NCBI GenBank assembly: GCA_037043455.1
Contig: JAWPHD010008268.1
Coordinates: 1-64,000, forward strand
Direction of reading: 5' to 3'
DNA: 64,000 nucleotides
DNA from: Cyrtodaria siliqua
Lineage: Eukaryota; Mollusca; Bivalvia; Adapedonta; Hiatellidae
Below, one piece after another: positions 1 to 10,704 of this stretch. The translations under genes and the position numbers were made by a program. Under the pieces are notes generated by a model, which was not told the origin of the DNA, searched no databases, and saw only the letters and a list, made by a program, of their open reading frames with translations. The number at the start of each line of letters is the position of its first letter. Within the stretch, counting starts at the first letter, position 1.

Positions 1-564
1 ATCGGTATGTTCGAAATAATGACATTCTTTAAGCCGGAAGGCAACGGTACAGAAAACAGTGCACTGTTGCTTAGCTGTTGCTATTGAAACAATAAAGCCA
101 TTAACCACACGAGTTGGTGTATACTTTGCGTTGCATAATTGTTATTTACGATACACATGAAGGTTTTATCACTGCTTTCATGTAACTAAACTATAAATGG
201 AGCAATTGGCTACATGACCCGGCACAACTGTGATGATAACTTTGATTTAATGCAAATTCGTTTTTTGCAGGAATCGAAGTCGTCTGACGCTTAGGATGAC
301 GTGACCAATCTGGAAACCTGCGAGTTACTTTCAAGTTATGCTTCGAAGCAGTGTACGAGATGCTGCGAATGCAGGCAAACGCTATAGGCAATGTTCTTCC
401 ATTTCAATCCTTTTTTTGTTGTTTGATGTATAACATAATTCTGTATATATGTGTGTATGTTATTTGGAAAGAAACTATGTTTTAATCAAATGCGCCCAGC
501 AAATGGCGTGTGTGTTATTTAGTCACTATCTACAAATGATGTTACAGCTACTTACATGTACGGT

Positions 565-678
565 TTATCGGCCGGTGGATGCGGCGGAAGCGTTCACAAT
601 GGTGATGGTACTTCCGGTTGCGGGGGTGGCTGATTTATTGAGGAACAGCATGCATACCAAGAACAGCAGCGCCAACAT
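565..678 (-). CDS. Conserved downstream exon candidate / short hydrophobic ORF, unit 1
   Basis: A 37-residue frame from ATG 678 to a TAA at 565-567: residues 1-17 hydrophobic (MLALLFLVCMLFL), then a Ser/Thr/Ala-rich tail ending STGR. It lies in a likely exon 556-686 bounded by a CCTTTTCAG acceptor and a GTAAGT donor 9 nt beyond the stop. Two reading options exist: the last exon of the Gly-rich gene (joined in phase via the acceptor at 687, or via a second AATCAG acceptor after 629), or a separate small gene. Compared with the other copies, two differences seen in this unit (GGG/GGA, GTC/GTA) are synonymous in this frame. Confidence 0.45.
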   Translation of the reverse strand: MLALLFLVCMLFLNKSATPATGSTITIVNASAASTGR

Positions 679-959
679 TCCCAACACTGAAAAGGGCGCA
701 TACATATTGTTATTGTATACCTTTACGTGTATGCGAACAAGTTTTAAAGTTTCGATAACCAAGAATTGATTTAATGAGTTCCCGGGTCTAACACCATCGT
801 CAAGTCAAATTATTTGTTTTCGAATACCTACACTTGTGTTAAATAATGCTAGATTTCATTTGAATCGTGTTTTACGTCATGTTTAGCACATATTAGGCCA
901 AATGTGATGGTCGAGATTTTTAGGTAGAGGCAGACCACCCCATTTTTCCTGGTTAGAGA

Positions 960-1165
960 AGTACCGTATACCTCCTACCATCCCTGGGTAGAGCCAGTAC
1001 CGTATACCTCCCACCATCCCTAGGTAGAGCCAGTACCGTATACCTCCCACCATCCCTGGGTAGAGCCAGTACAGTATTCCTCCCACCATCCCTAGGTAGA
1101 GCAGTACCGTATTCCTCCCACCATCCCTAGGTAGAGCCAGTACCGTATTCCTCCCACCATCCATA
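960..1165. repeat. 36-bp minisatellite within SINE-like core, unit 1
   Basis: About five to six copies of a 36-bp unit reading, on the plus strand, GGTAGAGCCAGTACCGTAT then CCTCCCACCATCCCT. On the minus strand this is the conserved core of the dispersed SINE-like element (GGCGGGAGGTATACAGTAC, GGTTCTACCC). Units 2, 3 and 4 have a single copy at the same place (about 13495, 23815, 35785). Confidence 0.8.
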
Positions 1166-1633
1166 AGAATCCTATTATCCTAGTTTACATACTAATTATG
1201 AAGATTTGTATATTAATTGCTTTCAAATATACAGCAGCAGCGGATTTAACGGGATGATGTTCATCGTGATACTTATTACTTTTTTTAATTGTAGATAAAA
1301 CAGAAATGTAGTTTATTTCCATGTGAATATGTATACTATTTTTATCACTAATATAATGATTAAACAAATGCAATGTATGTAGAAAAACTAACTGATGTCC
1401 GGCAGTTTTTAAAAAAATCAAGATTGTCGAGTTTTAATGTTTTTCTTTTCATTATACAGATGAGAATTACATTCGCCTTATATCCAGTTCCGTGAATCCA
1501 GTTCTAAATTAATAATTATTAAACCTGTAAGAAGGACTCCAACTGATATACTATATTATATGTTATTTAAACTCAGCTGTCATGTATAAACAAAAACATT
1601 GTCAACAGAATATGTTTTGAAAGATCCACTTAC

Positions 1634-1760
1634 ATCCACCGTTTCCGCCTTGCTGGGCGCCGTAACCACCGTATCCACCCCCGTATCCACCGAAATAATT
1701 GGCGGAGGCCAGACCGAGGACTGCCATGAGGGCGAGGACGGCGAGAATGCAAGCTTTCAT
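1634..1760 (-). CDS. Gly-rich secreted peptide gene, copy 1, coding exon
   Basis: The coding exon starts at ATG 1760 and ends at a strong donor (GGTGGAT then GTAAGT). A CTTTTCAG acceptor lies 8 nt before the ATG, so the exon is 1634-1768. It encodes 42 residues plus one base: Lys-2, a hydrophobic stretch and Ala-Ser-Ala at 18-20 form a clear signal peptide; the mature part opens Asn-Tyr-Phe and is Gly/Tyr-rich (GGYGGGYGGYG), then AQQGGNGG. Copy 1 differs by Leu at position 6. It sits downstream of a TATA-containing non-coding exon (about 2838-2866). A secreted structural (shell, byssus, mucus) or antimicrobial role is possible but not shown. If the intron were retained, the frame would stop about a dozen codons later. 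Confidence 0.72.
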
Positions 1761-2283
1761 TATTATGTCTGAAAAGAAAACCGCCGAATATAGGTTATTT
1801 TTTCATAGCAAAATTATGAAAACATGTGATTTACCTTAATTTTCACACTTCTCAAATCATGTTTCATCTAGTCAGCAATATATTAATTTACAGTTTCTCA
1901 ATTACTAAACCCAGTTTCATCACAACCAAGAGTCATCATTGCTAACCCAGTGCGATGGCCATGCATGCTCATGTATATTAAATCCAAAATATTTGAATTA
2001 AATCAGTGTTTTATTTAAAAGTTGAATGTTGAATTCCATGACGTCATCTGCGCGTTTATATATATACGTCTTTGCCCATTTGCATAATGCAACTCGTCTA
2101 CAGAATAATCACACCAGTTTAAACAAAAACTGAACGATTGAATTGTTTCCTAAACAAATATTTGGTTCTCGTAGCTTTAGTACCAAGAATACCGTGCCTT
2201 TGGAGAATTATTATCATAAAAACCGTGCAAAAGAGACAACTACTGTCTGTATATTTTCAAACATTGGAATAACCATTTTCTAT

Positions 2284-2635
2284 TAAAGGGAGTACATTAG
2301 GATTTTTCTAGAAATATCTTAAATTATAAAAAAAATCCAATTCATGATAAAACACTTATATCCATAAAATATGATGTTCGAACCATATTGTTAAGGTTTA
2401 ATCTTCGAATACACCATATAGCTAGGACGGAATTGGGCATACAATGCTGAAATTAACCCTGGTGCGTAACCTAAGATAGCACGTATTACTGTACAGAATG
2501 AATTCCCTTGTAACTAAGGGGTCATTTATAGCATCATTCATTATGTTTAGGTTCTTTAAAATGGAAGATATCATTATTTGTCAATTTTAAGTCGGTCCCC
2601 AAGACCCCTTTGAAAAGCCTGATGTACTCCCTTTA
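2284..2635. mobile_element. Short TIR element in intron 1 of gene copy 1
   Basis: About 350 bp present only in copy 1. It begins TTAAAGGGAGTACATTAGG and ends with the near-perfect inverse (CCTGATGTACTCCCTTTAA). Copy 3 has the uninterrupted sequence CTATTGAGACACAC at this site. Terminal inverted repeats of about 20 bp and no coding capacity make it a MITE-like element. Confidence 0.65.
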
Positions 2636-2837
2636 AGACACATTGGATACGTGCGCTGAAGCTCCGCTTCCTTGAAAAGTAAGTTTTATTTAAAGTTAGA
2701 CCTATTTTTTTTTAACAGAAACAATCAAGTGAATACAAATATATACAACTAATCGTGTATAACGCGTCAATTTTTTACGTATATATACTACGACTCATTT
2801 AGTTTCAAGCATTCAAAATGAAAGCATTTCGGCTTAC

Positions 2838-2898
2838 CGTGTGGTGTTCGAAGTCAGCAAACTTAGATACCTCAATGGCTCTTCTCATCGTATTTATA
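2838..2898 (-). promoter_or_regulatory. TATA box and non-coding exon 1, gene copy 1
   Basis: On the minus strand a TATAAATA box (2891-2898) lies about 50-60 bp upstream of a donor (CACACG then GTAAGC at 2837). With initiation about 30 bp from the TATA box, exon 1 would be about 2838-2866 and untranslated. An ATG seven or so bases after the TATA box is probably upstream of the start site. The block is conserved in all five units. Confidence 0.6.
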
Positions 2899-3513
2899 CT
2901 GAATGACCTGGAAGCAAAACATGATTGAACTCGGCTCGCGATGGTTCGGAAGTAATGCTGCGCGCGTAGACCCAGAAGCACATGCCAATGTGTGGAAATA
3001 TATGTAATATGTCTCGACAGCCGTTATGTACAATGATGTTGTCACTTCAGGCCGTCATCTCCATAAGCCTTGAGGCTGATGTGTACTCCTTGATCAGATA
3101 GTTGACAAAATTTGAACGAATTTTAGTTTGAAGCATTACTGTTCTTAATTAAAGAATCTAACTCTCCAAATAACGGTAAAAATGCACTACTAAACCGTTG
3201 ATCAAAACTCTAGCCAGGAGTTCTGGTCATGTAATAATGTATATGTGCCGATTCAAAGTGAAGTGTTTTTAAAATACCCGCGATTGAATATGCGCAAAAT
3301 GAATTATGAGTTGGTAACTCTTAATTCGACGCTCCATATTTGGGGTTTGGTCTGGCTGGTTATAGTAGTATATATTTTGTCCATAGAGTTTGGATTCTCG
3401 AAAAAGGTAAATAATAATTTATATACCTCGTCGTCAGTAGATTAAGAAACGGTGTACCATTGTTGTTAAAGTTGCCAGTTGATGGCGGTATAGCTACTTT
3501 CAGGTTGTAAACT

Positions 3514-3838
3514 TGCACTGTTGTATAGGTTTCGAGTATACAGATTGCCGACACTGTTGTATAGGTTTCGAGTATACAGATTGCCGACACTGTTGTGTAC
3601 GTATCGAGCATACAGATTGCCGACACTGTTGTGTACGTATCGAGCATACAGATTGCCGACACTGTTGTGTACGTACCGGGTATACAGATTGCCGACACTG
3701 TTGTGTACGTACCGGGTATACAGATTGCCGACACTGTTGTGTACGTATCGTGTATACAGATTGCCGACACTGTTGTGTACGTATCGGGTATACAGATTGC
3801 CGACACTGTTGTGTACGTACCGGGTATACAGATTGCAG
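3514..3838. repeat. 36-bp minisatellite, 9 copies, unit 1
   Basis: Period 36 bp, core ATTGCCGACACTGTTGTGTA followed by a CGTAYCG-GTATACAG variant. The period is a multiple of 3 and the unit lacks stops, so all frames appear open; these frames are not genes. A SINE-like core follows at about 3860-3990. Confidence 0.9.
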
Positions 3839-3859
3839 ATTTGTTTAAAGTATACATGT

Positions 3860-3995
3860 AAGCAGAGTGCCTTCTTTGAAAGTGTCGATTCTTCTTCTGG
3901 CGGGAAGTATACAGTACTGGGAAAAGTGAGATGTCTGCATCTACCATAAAAACAATCGACCGTCATATATTGCCGAAAATGACGTAAAAAGCCGT
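3860..3995 (+). mobile_element. SINE-like core copy, unit 1
   Basis: Reads GTGTCGATTCTTCTTCTGGC, GGGAAGTATACAGTACTGG, then AATCGACCGTCATATATTGCC. The same core recurs at 15790-15940, 25855-26010, 38715-38840 and 50110-50260 in this orientation, and inverted near 890-960, 13425, 23770, 35740 and 47680, so each Gly-rich gene is flanked by an inverted pair. Confidence 0.55.
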
Positions 3996-5644
3996 ACAAA
4001 CAAACATACAAAAGCCTGTATACAGATTTTCGCCTCCTTTTGAAAACATACTGGTACACAGATGAACTGTAATATATAGGAATACAGGTTGACTTGTTTG
4101 ATAAGCATGCATTATCATCTATACGTATTGCATTTGTTTAAAGACGCGGTTTATTAAAAAGCTATGCAGGTGTTCACGTCATATAATAATGTGAATGTGC
4201 CAATTAAACTTATATTATTAGCAGGTACTTAAAACATCAGTTATCGAATATGCGTAAATGAATTATGAATTGGTAACTCCAGTTTTGGGGTTCCGTTTAG
4301 CTGGTTTTAAGCCGTTTATATTGTGTCTAAAGAGTGGATTCTGAAAATATGCAAGTTACATGATATATATATATATATATAGGTTTAGAAACGATGTACC
4401 TAAGTTGTAAAATGTGGCTATTGTTGGCGGGATATGTATTTTAAAATGACGGAAATATTGTCTTCGTTGTCAATAAACGGGCTTACGTGTTTCTTTTCTA
4501 GTATTGTATGTATTAGAATTCAAATGTACAACGTTTGGTTAGATTGTTGACGTGTGAAATAAAGAGCTCAAATATAGATTCTGTCTGCTGGGTACTCGTC
4601 CAATAGAATTCAGTATGATACTCAACACTGTTAAATAACCTCATACTATTTCAACTTATACATCAAAATATAGAAAGTATACCAATGATGTACATGATGT
4701 GTATCCACAACTGATTAACTGGTTGCCATATTAGTTTCCCCTTTTATCATATTTACGCAATACATGTACAAGTTATATCTAAAACTGATGCTGGCAACGT
4801 GGATGTGTTGTTAATAATAGTATTTTACACTTGAAATTCAATACAAAGTCGAACTGGAAATGTAGCATAGCAACTGGAAACCTCCCACAAAACAACAACA
4901 TTGCTATCAGAAAAAAATTGATGAAGAGTGAGACATTACAAATGTAAATGTGTTGACAATAGAGACACCGCTTTGGAACAGTCAGTGGCAACTAAAACAC
5001 TCCCACATCATTAGTCGAAAATCTTGTTTTCAAAAGCAAAGTAGCAATTGCGTGAAAATATAAAGTAAACCGTTCTTCTTCAGTTATAATTAATGTTATA
5101 AAGGGCGTTAAGTTATGATAGAAATCTATCGGAATGGAAAATAAACAGGGCATTTATTACTTCACATTGTTATTTTCACGTGTTGTGTTCTATTGCGAAA
5201 TTCAAATATCATTCACGTAACAAAATTCAATAATACTAGTTATGTAATCTTCCGTTCCTTAAATGATATGTTATGTGCATCATTAGACTGGTTGTGTATA
5301 TTTTAAGAACACATTGAATGGTCATGTGGACGTTGACTGGTCATGTACACGTTGACTGATTATCATGTGTTATGATTTCTGGACACGCTGTCGCAGTCGC
5401 TGATATTCTCGCAGTCTACAAAAGCAGATAAAACACGACATAAGTAAATTAAAATTTAGAAATTGCTCTAAAACATTAATATCAAGTTTATTAGGTTAAA
5501 CCTCAGCGATGATAGCCTCAAAAGTGTAATAATTGTGTTATTATGTTGTATTGCCAAACCAATACAATAAGTCAGTTTTAGACCTATACGCTGAATTGAA
5601 CTGCATGTTATCTAACGGCTCATCAACATAGTATAGGTTATTTA

Positions 5645-5766
5645 GAGCCGTCCCAGAGAGAGGGGAATTATTAATTCTTATGGATGTTTTACATGTTCGT
5701 CGGATAGATGTGTCCATCCGACGGACGAGGTTGTCTTGCCCAAGAACAACAGACGAAACTCAAAGG
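5645..5766 (-). mobile_element. tRNA-derived SINE-like element, distal part, unit 1
   Basis: Distal half of a minus-strand repeat (GAGCCGTCCCAGAGAG, CCATCCGACGGACGAGG on plus) split by the Polinton-like insertion at 5773-8439; the head lies at 8446-8535. The uninterrupted copy is at 52033-52255 and a diverged copy at 57733-58010. Confidence 0.5.
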
Positions 5767-6213
5767 CTTGAGAGTAGCATAGAAACTAGCGGTGCTAACG
5801 CAGTTTTCTCATCGGGGAGTTTTATGCAACGAGTCAATAAATTTGTTGGCCGGCAAGCCAACCAACAAATTTAAAACTCATTGCAACCCCGCCAGCACCG
5901 CTAGTTTCTATACTACCTAGGAGAGCGCAAACTTTTTTTATTTCTACTTTCGGCGATTCTACTTTCGGCGAAGTTACCAGATAACTCGACCTATGACTCC
6001 GGGTCTTCTAGCAGTAGTATTTCTACATTTTGCAATATTGAACGAGTAACGGTAAGCAGGACGCAAGTGAGTTAGAGAAGATTTTTCAGCTGGCATTAAA
6101 ACAAGTATGCTACAAGCACCAAGAATAATCTGACTATGATATATATGAATGAAATCAGAAAAATACGAGCAAGCATAGCAGCAGGAAAATGATGGGGGAA
6201 AGATATTAAAGAA

Positions 6214-6636
6214 TTGCAAGACAAATTGAAAATCCTAGTAGCCCAAAGAAAGAAAAAAGAGATATATAGTAGGACACTGAGAGCAAACATAGCAGCAGGA
6301 ATGAGATGGGGGCGAAACGTCAAAGAATTACAAATACAATCACACGGATTAGAAGAAATATTGAAAACCAAGAAAGACCAAAAAGAAGACCAAATAGAAG
6401 CCCAAAATGATATCGACGATACACAAGAAATGTCAGATGATAGTACAAATCAAAATGACACCAAAGATAGTACAGAAGATATTGAGGATGAATTACGAAA
6501 TAAATTTGCGGATCTTTGGACGAAAGTAAAACATGGTATGCAGAAACAGGAAAAACTTGGATCCATAGCAGAAAAAGATAAACATGAAATACTCGAATGG
6601 TTGAATAAAGTTTTTGTTGTGAATCAATACAGATAA
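6214..6636 (+). CDS. Element ORF, left arm (unknown, coiled-coil-like)
   Basis: 140 residues, hydrophilic: Lys/Arg-rich N-terminal third (QRKKKE, RWGRNVKELQ), acidic Asp/Ser/Thr-rich middle, then a Lys/Glu helix-like C-terminus ending EWLNKVFVVNQYR. Homologous to the right-arm ORF at 7729-8208; compared with it, the upstream part is broken by a stop near 6190 and a short internal segment (EDLHEMADISIQ) is missing. No family recognised. Confidence 0.4.
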   Translation: MQDKLKILVAQRKKKEIYSRTLRANIAAGMRWGRNVKELQIQSHGLEEILKTKKDQKEDQIEAQNDIDDTQEMSDDSTNQNDTKDSTEDIEDELRNKFADLWTKVKHGMQKQEKLGSIAEKDKHEILEWLNKVFVVNQYR

Positions 6637-7353
6637 TCACATATATTTTCATCGAAAGTAGAAGTTTAATCTAAACCTATATTATATACAATGAACTCAG
6701 AAAAAAACTACCAAAGAAAGTATCATGGAGATAGATGGGAGCACTTTGGGGATTCGTTCGAGTAGATATCTAGCATACTATATATATAGCAAAAGAAAAT
6801 GCCTACGACAATAACCTGGTATCAGATAGTTCAAAGGAAGACTACACAGAGGGAAAAAAAGGGAAAACAAAACTGCAATTTATCCCAGGGATAGAAAAGG
6901 CTTTCATCGATGATATATACTTATGTATTTGGTATCTAGGAAAAAATGGTGTTCAAGCAAAACAAGGAAAGGTTAACCGAAGGAAAACAATAGCAACATT
7001 CGTGTGGAAAACAATCGGACTCGGGCGAGACTATTGTAATGTCAAAATCTGTAATTGTACATTGAACAAGAATCAGAATAGTCAAAATCTGTAATTGTAC
7101 AATTTTCTTCTCTTACACCACATCTATGGGAATGTTTGAGCACATCTATCTTTTCGAGTACATTTCCTATTGTTTTTTCTTTCCATATACGTTCCCAGTT
7201 CTTTCTTGCTCTACTACTTGTATGCGATTCAATTATTTCTATAGTTTTCGAGATACTGATATTCTGATTCTTGTTCAATGTACAATTGCAGATTTTGACA
7301 TTACTATAGTCTCGCCCGAGTCCGATTGTTTTCGACACGAATGTTGCTATTGT

Positions 7354-7674
7354 TTATACAATATTTTTTGCAGCACCTGTTTTTCCTTCGGTTAACATCA
7401 CCTGTCCTTGTTTTGCTTGAACATCATTTTTTCCTAGATACCCAAATACATATATATCATCGATGAAAGCTTTTTCTATCCCTGGGAAAGATTGCAGTTT
7501 TGTTTTTCCATTATTAACCTTTGTGTAGACTACCTTTGACATATCTGATACCAGGTTATTGTCATAGGCATTTTCTTTTGCTATATAGTATGCTAGATAT
7601 CTACTCGAATGAATCCCCAAAATGCTCCCATCTTTCTCCATGATTCTTTCTTTGGTAGTTTTTTCTGAGTTCAT
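7354..7674 (-). CDS. Element ORF, right arm (unknown)
   Basis: 106 residues starting MNSEKTTKERIMEKDGS. A degenerate inverted counterpart lies at about 6691-7030, with frameshifts. No domain recognised. It follows the ORF at 7729-8208 on the same strand with about 55 bp between them, so the two may have been co-expressed in the parent element. Confidence 0.35.
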   Translation of the reverse strand: MNSEKTTKERIMEKDGSILGIHSSRYLAYYIAKENAYDNNLVSDMSKVVYTKVNNGKTKLQSFPGIEKAFIDDIYVFGYLGKNDVQAKQGQVMLTEGKTGAAKNIV

Positions 7675-7728
7675 TGTATATAATATAGGTTTAGATTAAA
7701 CTTCTACTTTCGAAGAAAATGTATGAGA

Positions 7729-8208
7729 TTATCTGTATTGATACACAACAAAAACTTTATTCAACCAATCAAGTATTTCATGTTTATCTTTTTCTGCTAT
7801 GGATCCAAGTTTTTCCAGCTGTATAGATATGTCTGCCATTTCATGCAGATCTTCCTTTTTCTGCATACCATGTTTTACTTTCGTCCAAAGATCCGCAAAT
7901 CTATTTCGCAATTCATCCTCAATATCTTCTGTACTATCTTCGGTGTCATTTTGATTTGTACTATAATCTGACATTTCATCTAATCCGTGTAATTGTTTTT
8001 GTAATTCTTTGACGTTTCTCCCCCATCTCATTCCTGCTGCTATTTTTGCTCTCAGTGTCCTACCTTCTGGGGACAGAACTTTTTTCTTTCTTTGGGCTAC
8101 TAGGATTTTTAATTTGTCTTGCAATTCTTTGATATCTTTCCCCCATCTGTTTCCTGCTGTTACTAGTATGCTTGCTCGTAATTTTCTGATTTCACTCATA
8201 TATAACAC
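7729..8208 (-). CDS. Element ORF, right arm, longest version
   Basis: 159 residues, the most complete version of the arm ORF: two Arg-rich segments containing RWGK/RWGR-(D/N)-(I/V)KELQ motifs (around residues 21 and 61), an acidic linker, and an amphipathic C-terminus (EKLGSIAEKDKHEILDWLNK). Basic, helix-forming repeats suggest nucleic-acid binding or coiled coil; this is inference only. Confidence 0.4.
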   Translation of the reverse strand: MLYMSEIRKLRASILVTAGNRWGKDIKELQDKLKILVAQRKKKVLSPEGRTLRAKIAAGMRWGRNVKELQKQLHGLDEMSDYSTNQNDTEDSTEDIEDELRNRFADLWTKVKHGMQKKEDLHEMADISIQLEKLGSIAEKDKHEILDWLNKVFVVYQYR

Positions 8209-8445
8209 AGTCAGATTATTATTGGTGCTTGTAGCATGCTTGTTTTAATGCCAGATGAAAATATCTTCTCTAACTCAAATCGCGAAAGTAGAAATAAAAA
8301 AAGATTGTGCTCTCCTAACTAGTATAGAAATTAGCGGTGCTGGCGGAGTTTTCTGAGGGTGTAGCAATGAGTTTTAAATTTGTTGGTTAAAACTCCCCGA
8401 TGAGAAAACTGCGCCAGCACCGCTAGTTTCTATACTACTCTTGAG

Positions 8446-8535
8446 ACCGGAGCCGGTTATTCCGTCTTCAAGTCCACCGAGCTATCTACTTGGCCACGCC
8501 AGCACCTGATCCATGGTCTATTCCAATTGATCTGT
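8446..8535 (-). mobile_element. tRNA-derived SINE-like element, head, unit 1
   Basis: On the minus strand it reads GTGGCCAAGTAGATAGCTCG then GTGGACTTGAAGACGG and ACCGG, resembling a degenerate tRNA A box (TAGCTCGGTGGA) followed by a weak B-box region. Separated from its tail by the Polinton-like element. Confidence 0.45.
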
Positions 8536-8767
8536 ATATATAACTATATGTTTCTAAAGTGCATACGGCACGTCGACACAAAAATAGGTCATATTGTGCT
8601 CAAAAACGGATGAAAGGTTAAGAAATGAAGTAGTAAATAAAAATTAATGTAAATATATAAAGATAAAACTATTTACAAATAAAGGATGATATGGTAGTAA
8701 TATAAACGATGTATAAATGTAAATCAACAAATGCCCGTCAACGGGTGCATAAACAAGTAAACAAGCC

Positions 8768-9235
8768 AACCCTGCGTTATAGTCTGTATCAAAGTTTGCA
8801 TCTGCAGGTCGTCCTTAATAGCTCTCCTCAGAGATTCTAACCGTCGGTCTGCGACAAACAACTGTCAAACAACTGTCGTTTGACCGTATGTACGTGAAGG
8901 TCAAGTTCCTCAGTCAAATTTGGATACTTGTCTGGAAGTGATTGTCTTGACAAATAATCACTAATGGGCAAATCTTTCCCTCTAACATGATGCACTTCAA
9001 TATCCTTCTTTTGAATCTGGAACATCATATGCTGAAGGCGGGGTGGGAATACTGAAAGCGTTTTTTTCATGATAGCTTATATTGGTTTGTGATCTGAATG
9101 CATCCTAACTGGTCTTGCAAAAACTGGATGAAAGCGTTTACAGCCAAACAGTATAGCCAACATTTACTTTTCTATTTGTGCATACACTATTTCAGTTTGT
9201 GTCAGACTTTTAGACGCAAACGCTACCTGACAGGT
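8768..9235 (-). pseudogene. Ty3/gypsy RNase H fragment, unit 1
   Basis: Minus-strand remnant of a gypsy-type pol. The upstream part reads YAQIEK, stop, MLAILFGCKRF and SDHKP; the open part (8837-9070) reads PPRLQHMMFQIQKKDIEV, HVRGKDLPISDYLSRQ, which matches the conserved RNase H end of Ty3/gypsy polyproteins (RLQRM..., V.GKD..ADALSR pattern). Broken by stops; no LTRs seen. Confidence 0.7.
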
Positions 9236-9660
9236 TTTTCAGGTAAATGTTTTAATAATTGATAATGGATATCATCAGGACCAGCTGATGTATCATGAGC
9301 CTTTTTAAGGGATTCTCGAAGTTCTTTGAGAGTGAACAGTTTATTGTATTTCTCCAAATGTTTCGACTTGAAATTGAGGTCCTTCTATTCTTTTAGTTTC
9401 TTATACTGTATTTTATAAAATATGGTTGACAATTTTCAGAAGAAGAGTTTTTAGAAAAAGTTTCTGTCGAAGTGTTTGTAATTTCTTTGACAGATGTAAT
9501 ATATTCATTATCAGTTTTAAGATGACTTCCACAACTAGAATTACATTTACCGTTGATTTTCCGGACCATGTCCATGTCTTCTTAAGAGATGAGCGAGAGT
9601 TTAGCCTAGAGACATAATATCTCCAGGATTTCCTCTTGCAGAACCCCGAGCAACAAGAGA
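9236..9660 (-). pseudogene. Jockey-like LINE, 5' RT-linker fragment, unit 1
   Basis: Minus-strand frames read YYVSRLNSRSSLKKTWDM, VRKINGKCNSS, ETFSKNSSSENCQPYF, then FTLKELRESLKKAHDTSAGP, DDIHYQLLKHLPE. This is the segment just before and at the start of the RT domain of jockey-type LINEs. It breaks off at the gypsy fragment; the rest of the RT lies in units 2 and 3. Confidence 0.65.
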
Positions 9661-9699
9661 ATAAGATAGTACAAAGGTATTATGAACGTGAACATGACC

Positions 9700-10200
9700 A
9701 TGGATCTAACGAAGTTTGTAAATCACGTCACCACAGAAGTCAGGTTGTGGTAGTCCTTGTCGCAGAAGAGTTCTTAATTTACTTTTATATTTAGAAAGAA
9801 GATCCGGGTTATGATAATTAAATTTTGCAACGGTATAACGAAGTTTATGGTAACGGTAGCCCTGATGGAGTAGCTTTTCAGTTATACAAAGATTACGAAT
9901 ATTAAAGGCCTCAACCCGAGTATAAGCTCTAGAAAAACGAATAAGTTGAGACACATAGACCCCATAAGAAGTTGCTCGGGAAACATCCCCATCTAAATAG
10001 GGATAATTAACAATATCAAAATTAAAATCATCTCTCTCCCCATAGATTTTGCTTAATTATTTTTTTCAATTTCAATAGACAGATGTAAATCGAGAAAAGA
10101 AGCGTTAATATCCGAAATATTAGCTTTGTTAAGTTGAGGTTTTTTAGGATATATATTATTAACCGTAGTAAAACATAAAGGGTTGTCAATGTTAAATATG
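9700..10200 (-). pseudogene. Retroelement C-terminal remnant, unit 1
   Basis: An 82-codon open piece (9706-9954) reading SQLIRFSRAYTRVEAFNIRN, then LLHQGYRYHKLR, LRTLLRQGLPQPDF. It resembles the region after the catalytic RT motifs in a widespread class of animal retroelement ORFs (GVYISQLIR... type). RT catalytic motifs are absent. Copies occur in units 2-4. Confidence 0.5.
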
Positions 10201-10704
10201 TCATGGGTTAACGGGTTACGGTAAAACACTAACCCTAAGCTTAAGCCTTTGGTTTATTATACTCCCAGGAGCCACATTTTGTGAGCAATTTCGATACTCC
10301 TCTTGTGGTATAAATTAACGTCAATAACATCACAATAAGGTACGCAGTCGTGAAAACACGGTCAGTCCCGCCATTCTGCGGATCAGGCTGCAGAGCAGTG
10401 TACGAGATGTTTGACTGTAAGGTACGCTTTCCGACGTCATATGACGTAGTGAGTTATAAACAGAATCTCAAACTCGTGATAAGTTATTTTTTGTATATAT
10501 TAAACTCGTTGCAAAAAGGATATGTACGATAATCACACAATTTTCCGTTTTATAAAATATGTAATAAATGAGTACTCGTGTAAGACCCGCCATTAATAAT
10601 TGCTTCTGTATGGGAAGTACATACTGAACAAATACTTTAGTTTGTATTAACACGCATCCTTAAGCTTAATGACATTGTACTCAATAACATCATGCTACAC
10701 AGGA

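Larger units (their letters stand above)
5773..8439. mobile_element. Polinton-like terminal-inverted-repeat (foldback) element, unit 1
   Basis: About 2.67 kb, flanked by a 6-bp duplication CTTGAG (5767-5772 and 8440-8445); the empty site in unit 5 has one TTTGAG (52166-52171). Terminal repeats begin AGTAG(C/T)ATAGAAACTAGC at both ends and extend about 190 bp, each with its own internal hairpin. The two arms are inverted copies: the plus ORF at 6214-6636 and the minus ORF at 7729-8208 are homologous. Termini starting AG and a 6-bp duplication are traits of Polinton/Maverick elements, but no PolB, retroviral-type integrase, packaging ATPase or capsid gene is visible, so this would be a non-autonomous derivative at most. 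Confidence 0.65.

Noticed and set aside
7..138. Plus-strand frame MFEIMTFFKPEGNGTENSAL and onward, seen in all units
   Set aside because: Broken by a stop in unit 1 (TAT TGA), no signal or domain, and it contains an AATAAA-like stretch; conservation is explained by the segmental duplication.
8440..8540. Possible functional tRNA gene on the minus strand
   Set aside because: A-box-like sequence is present but the B box and cloverleaf are degenerate, and the sequence is part of a longer repeat; better called a tRNA-derived SINE-like element.
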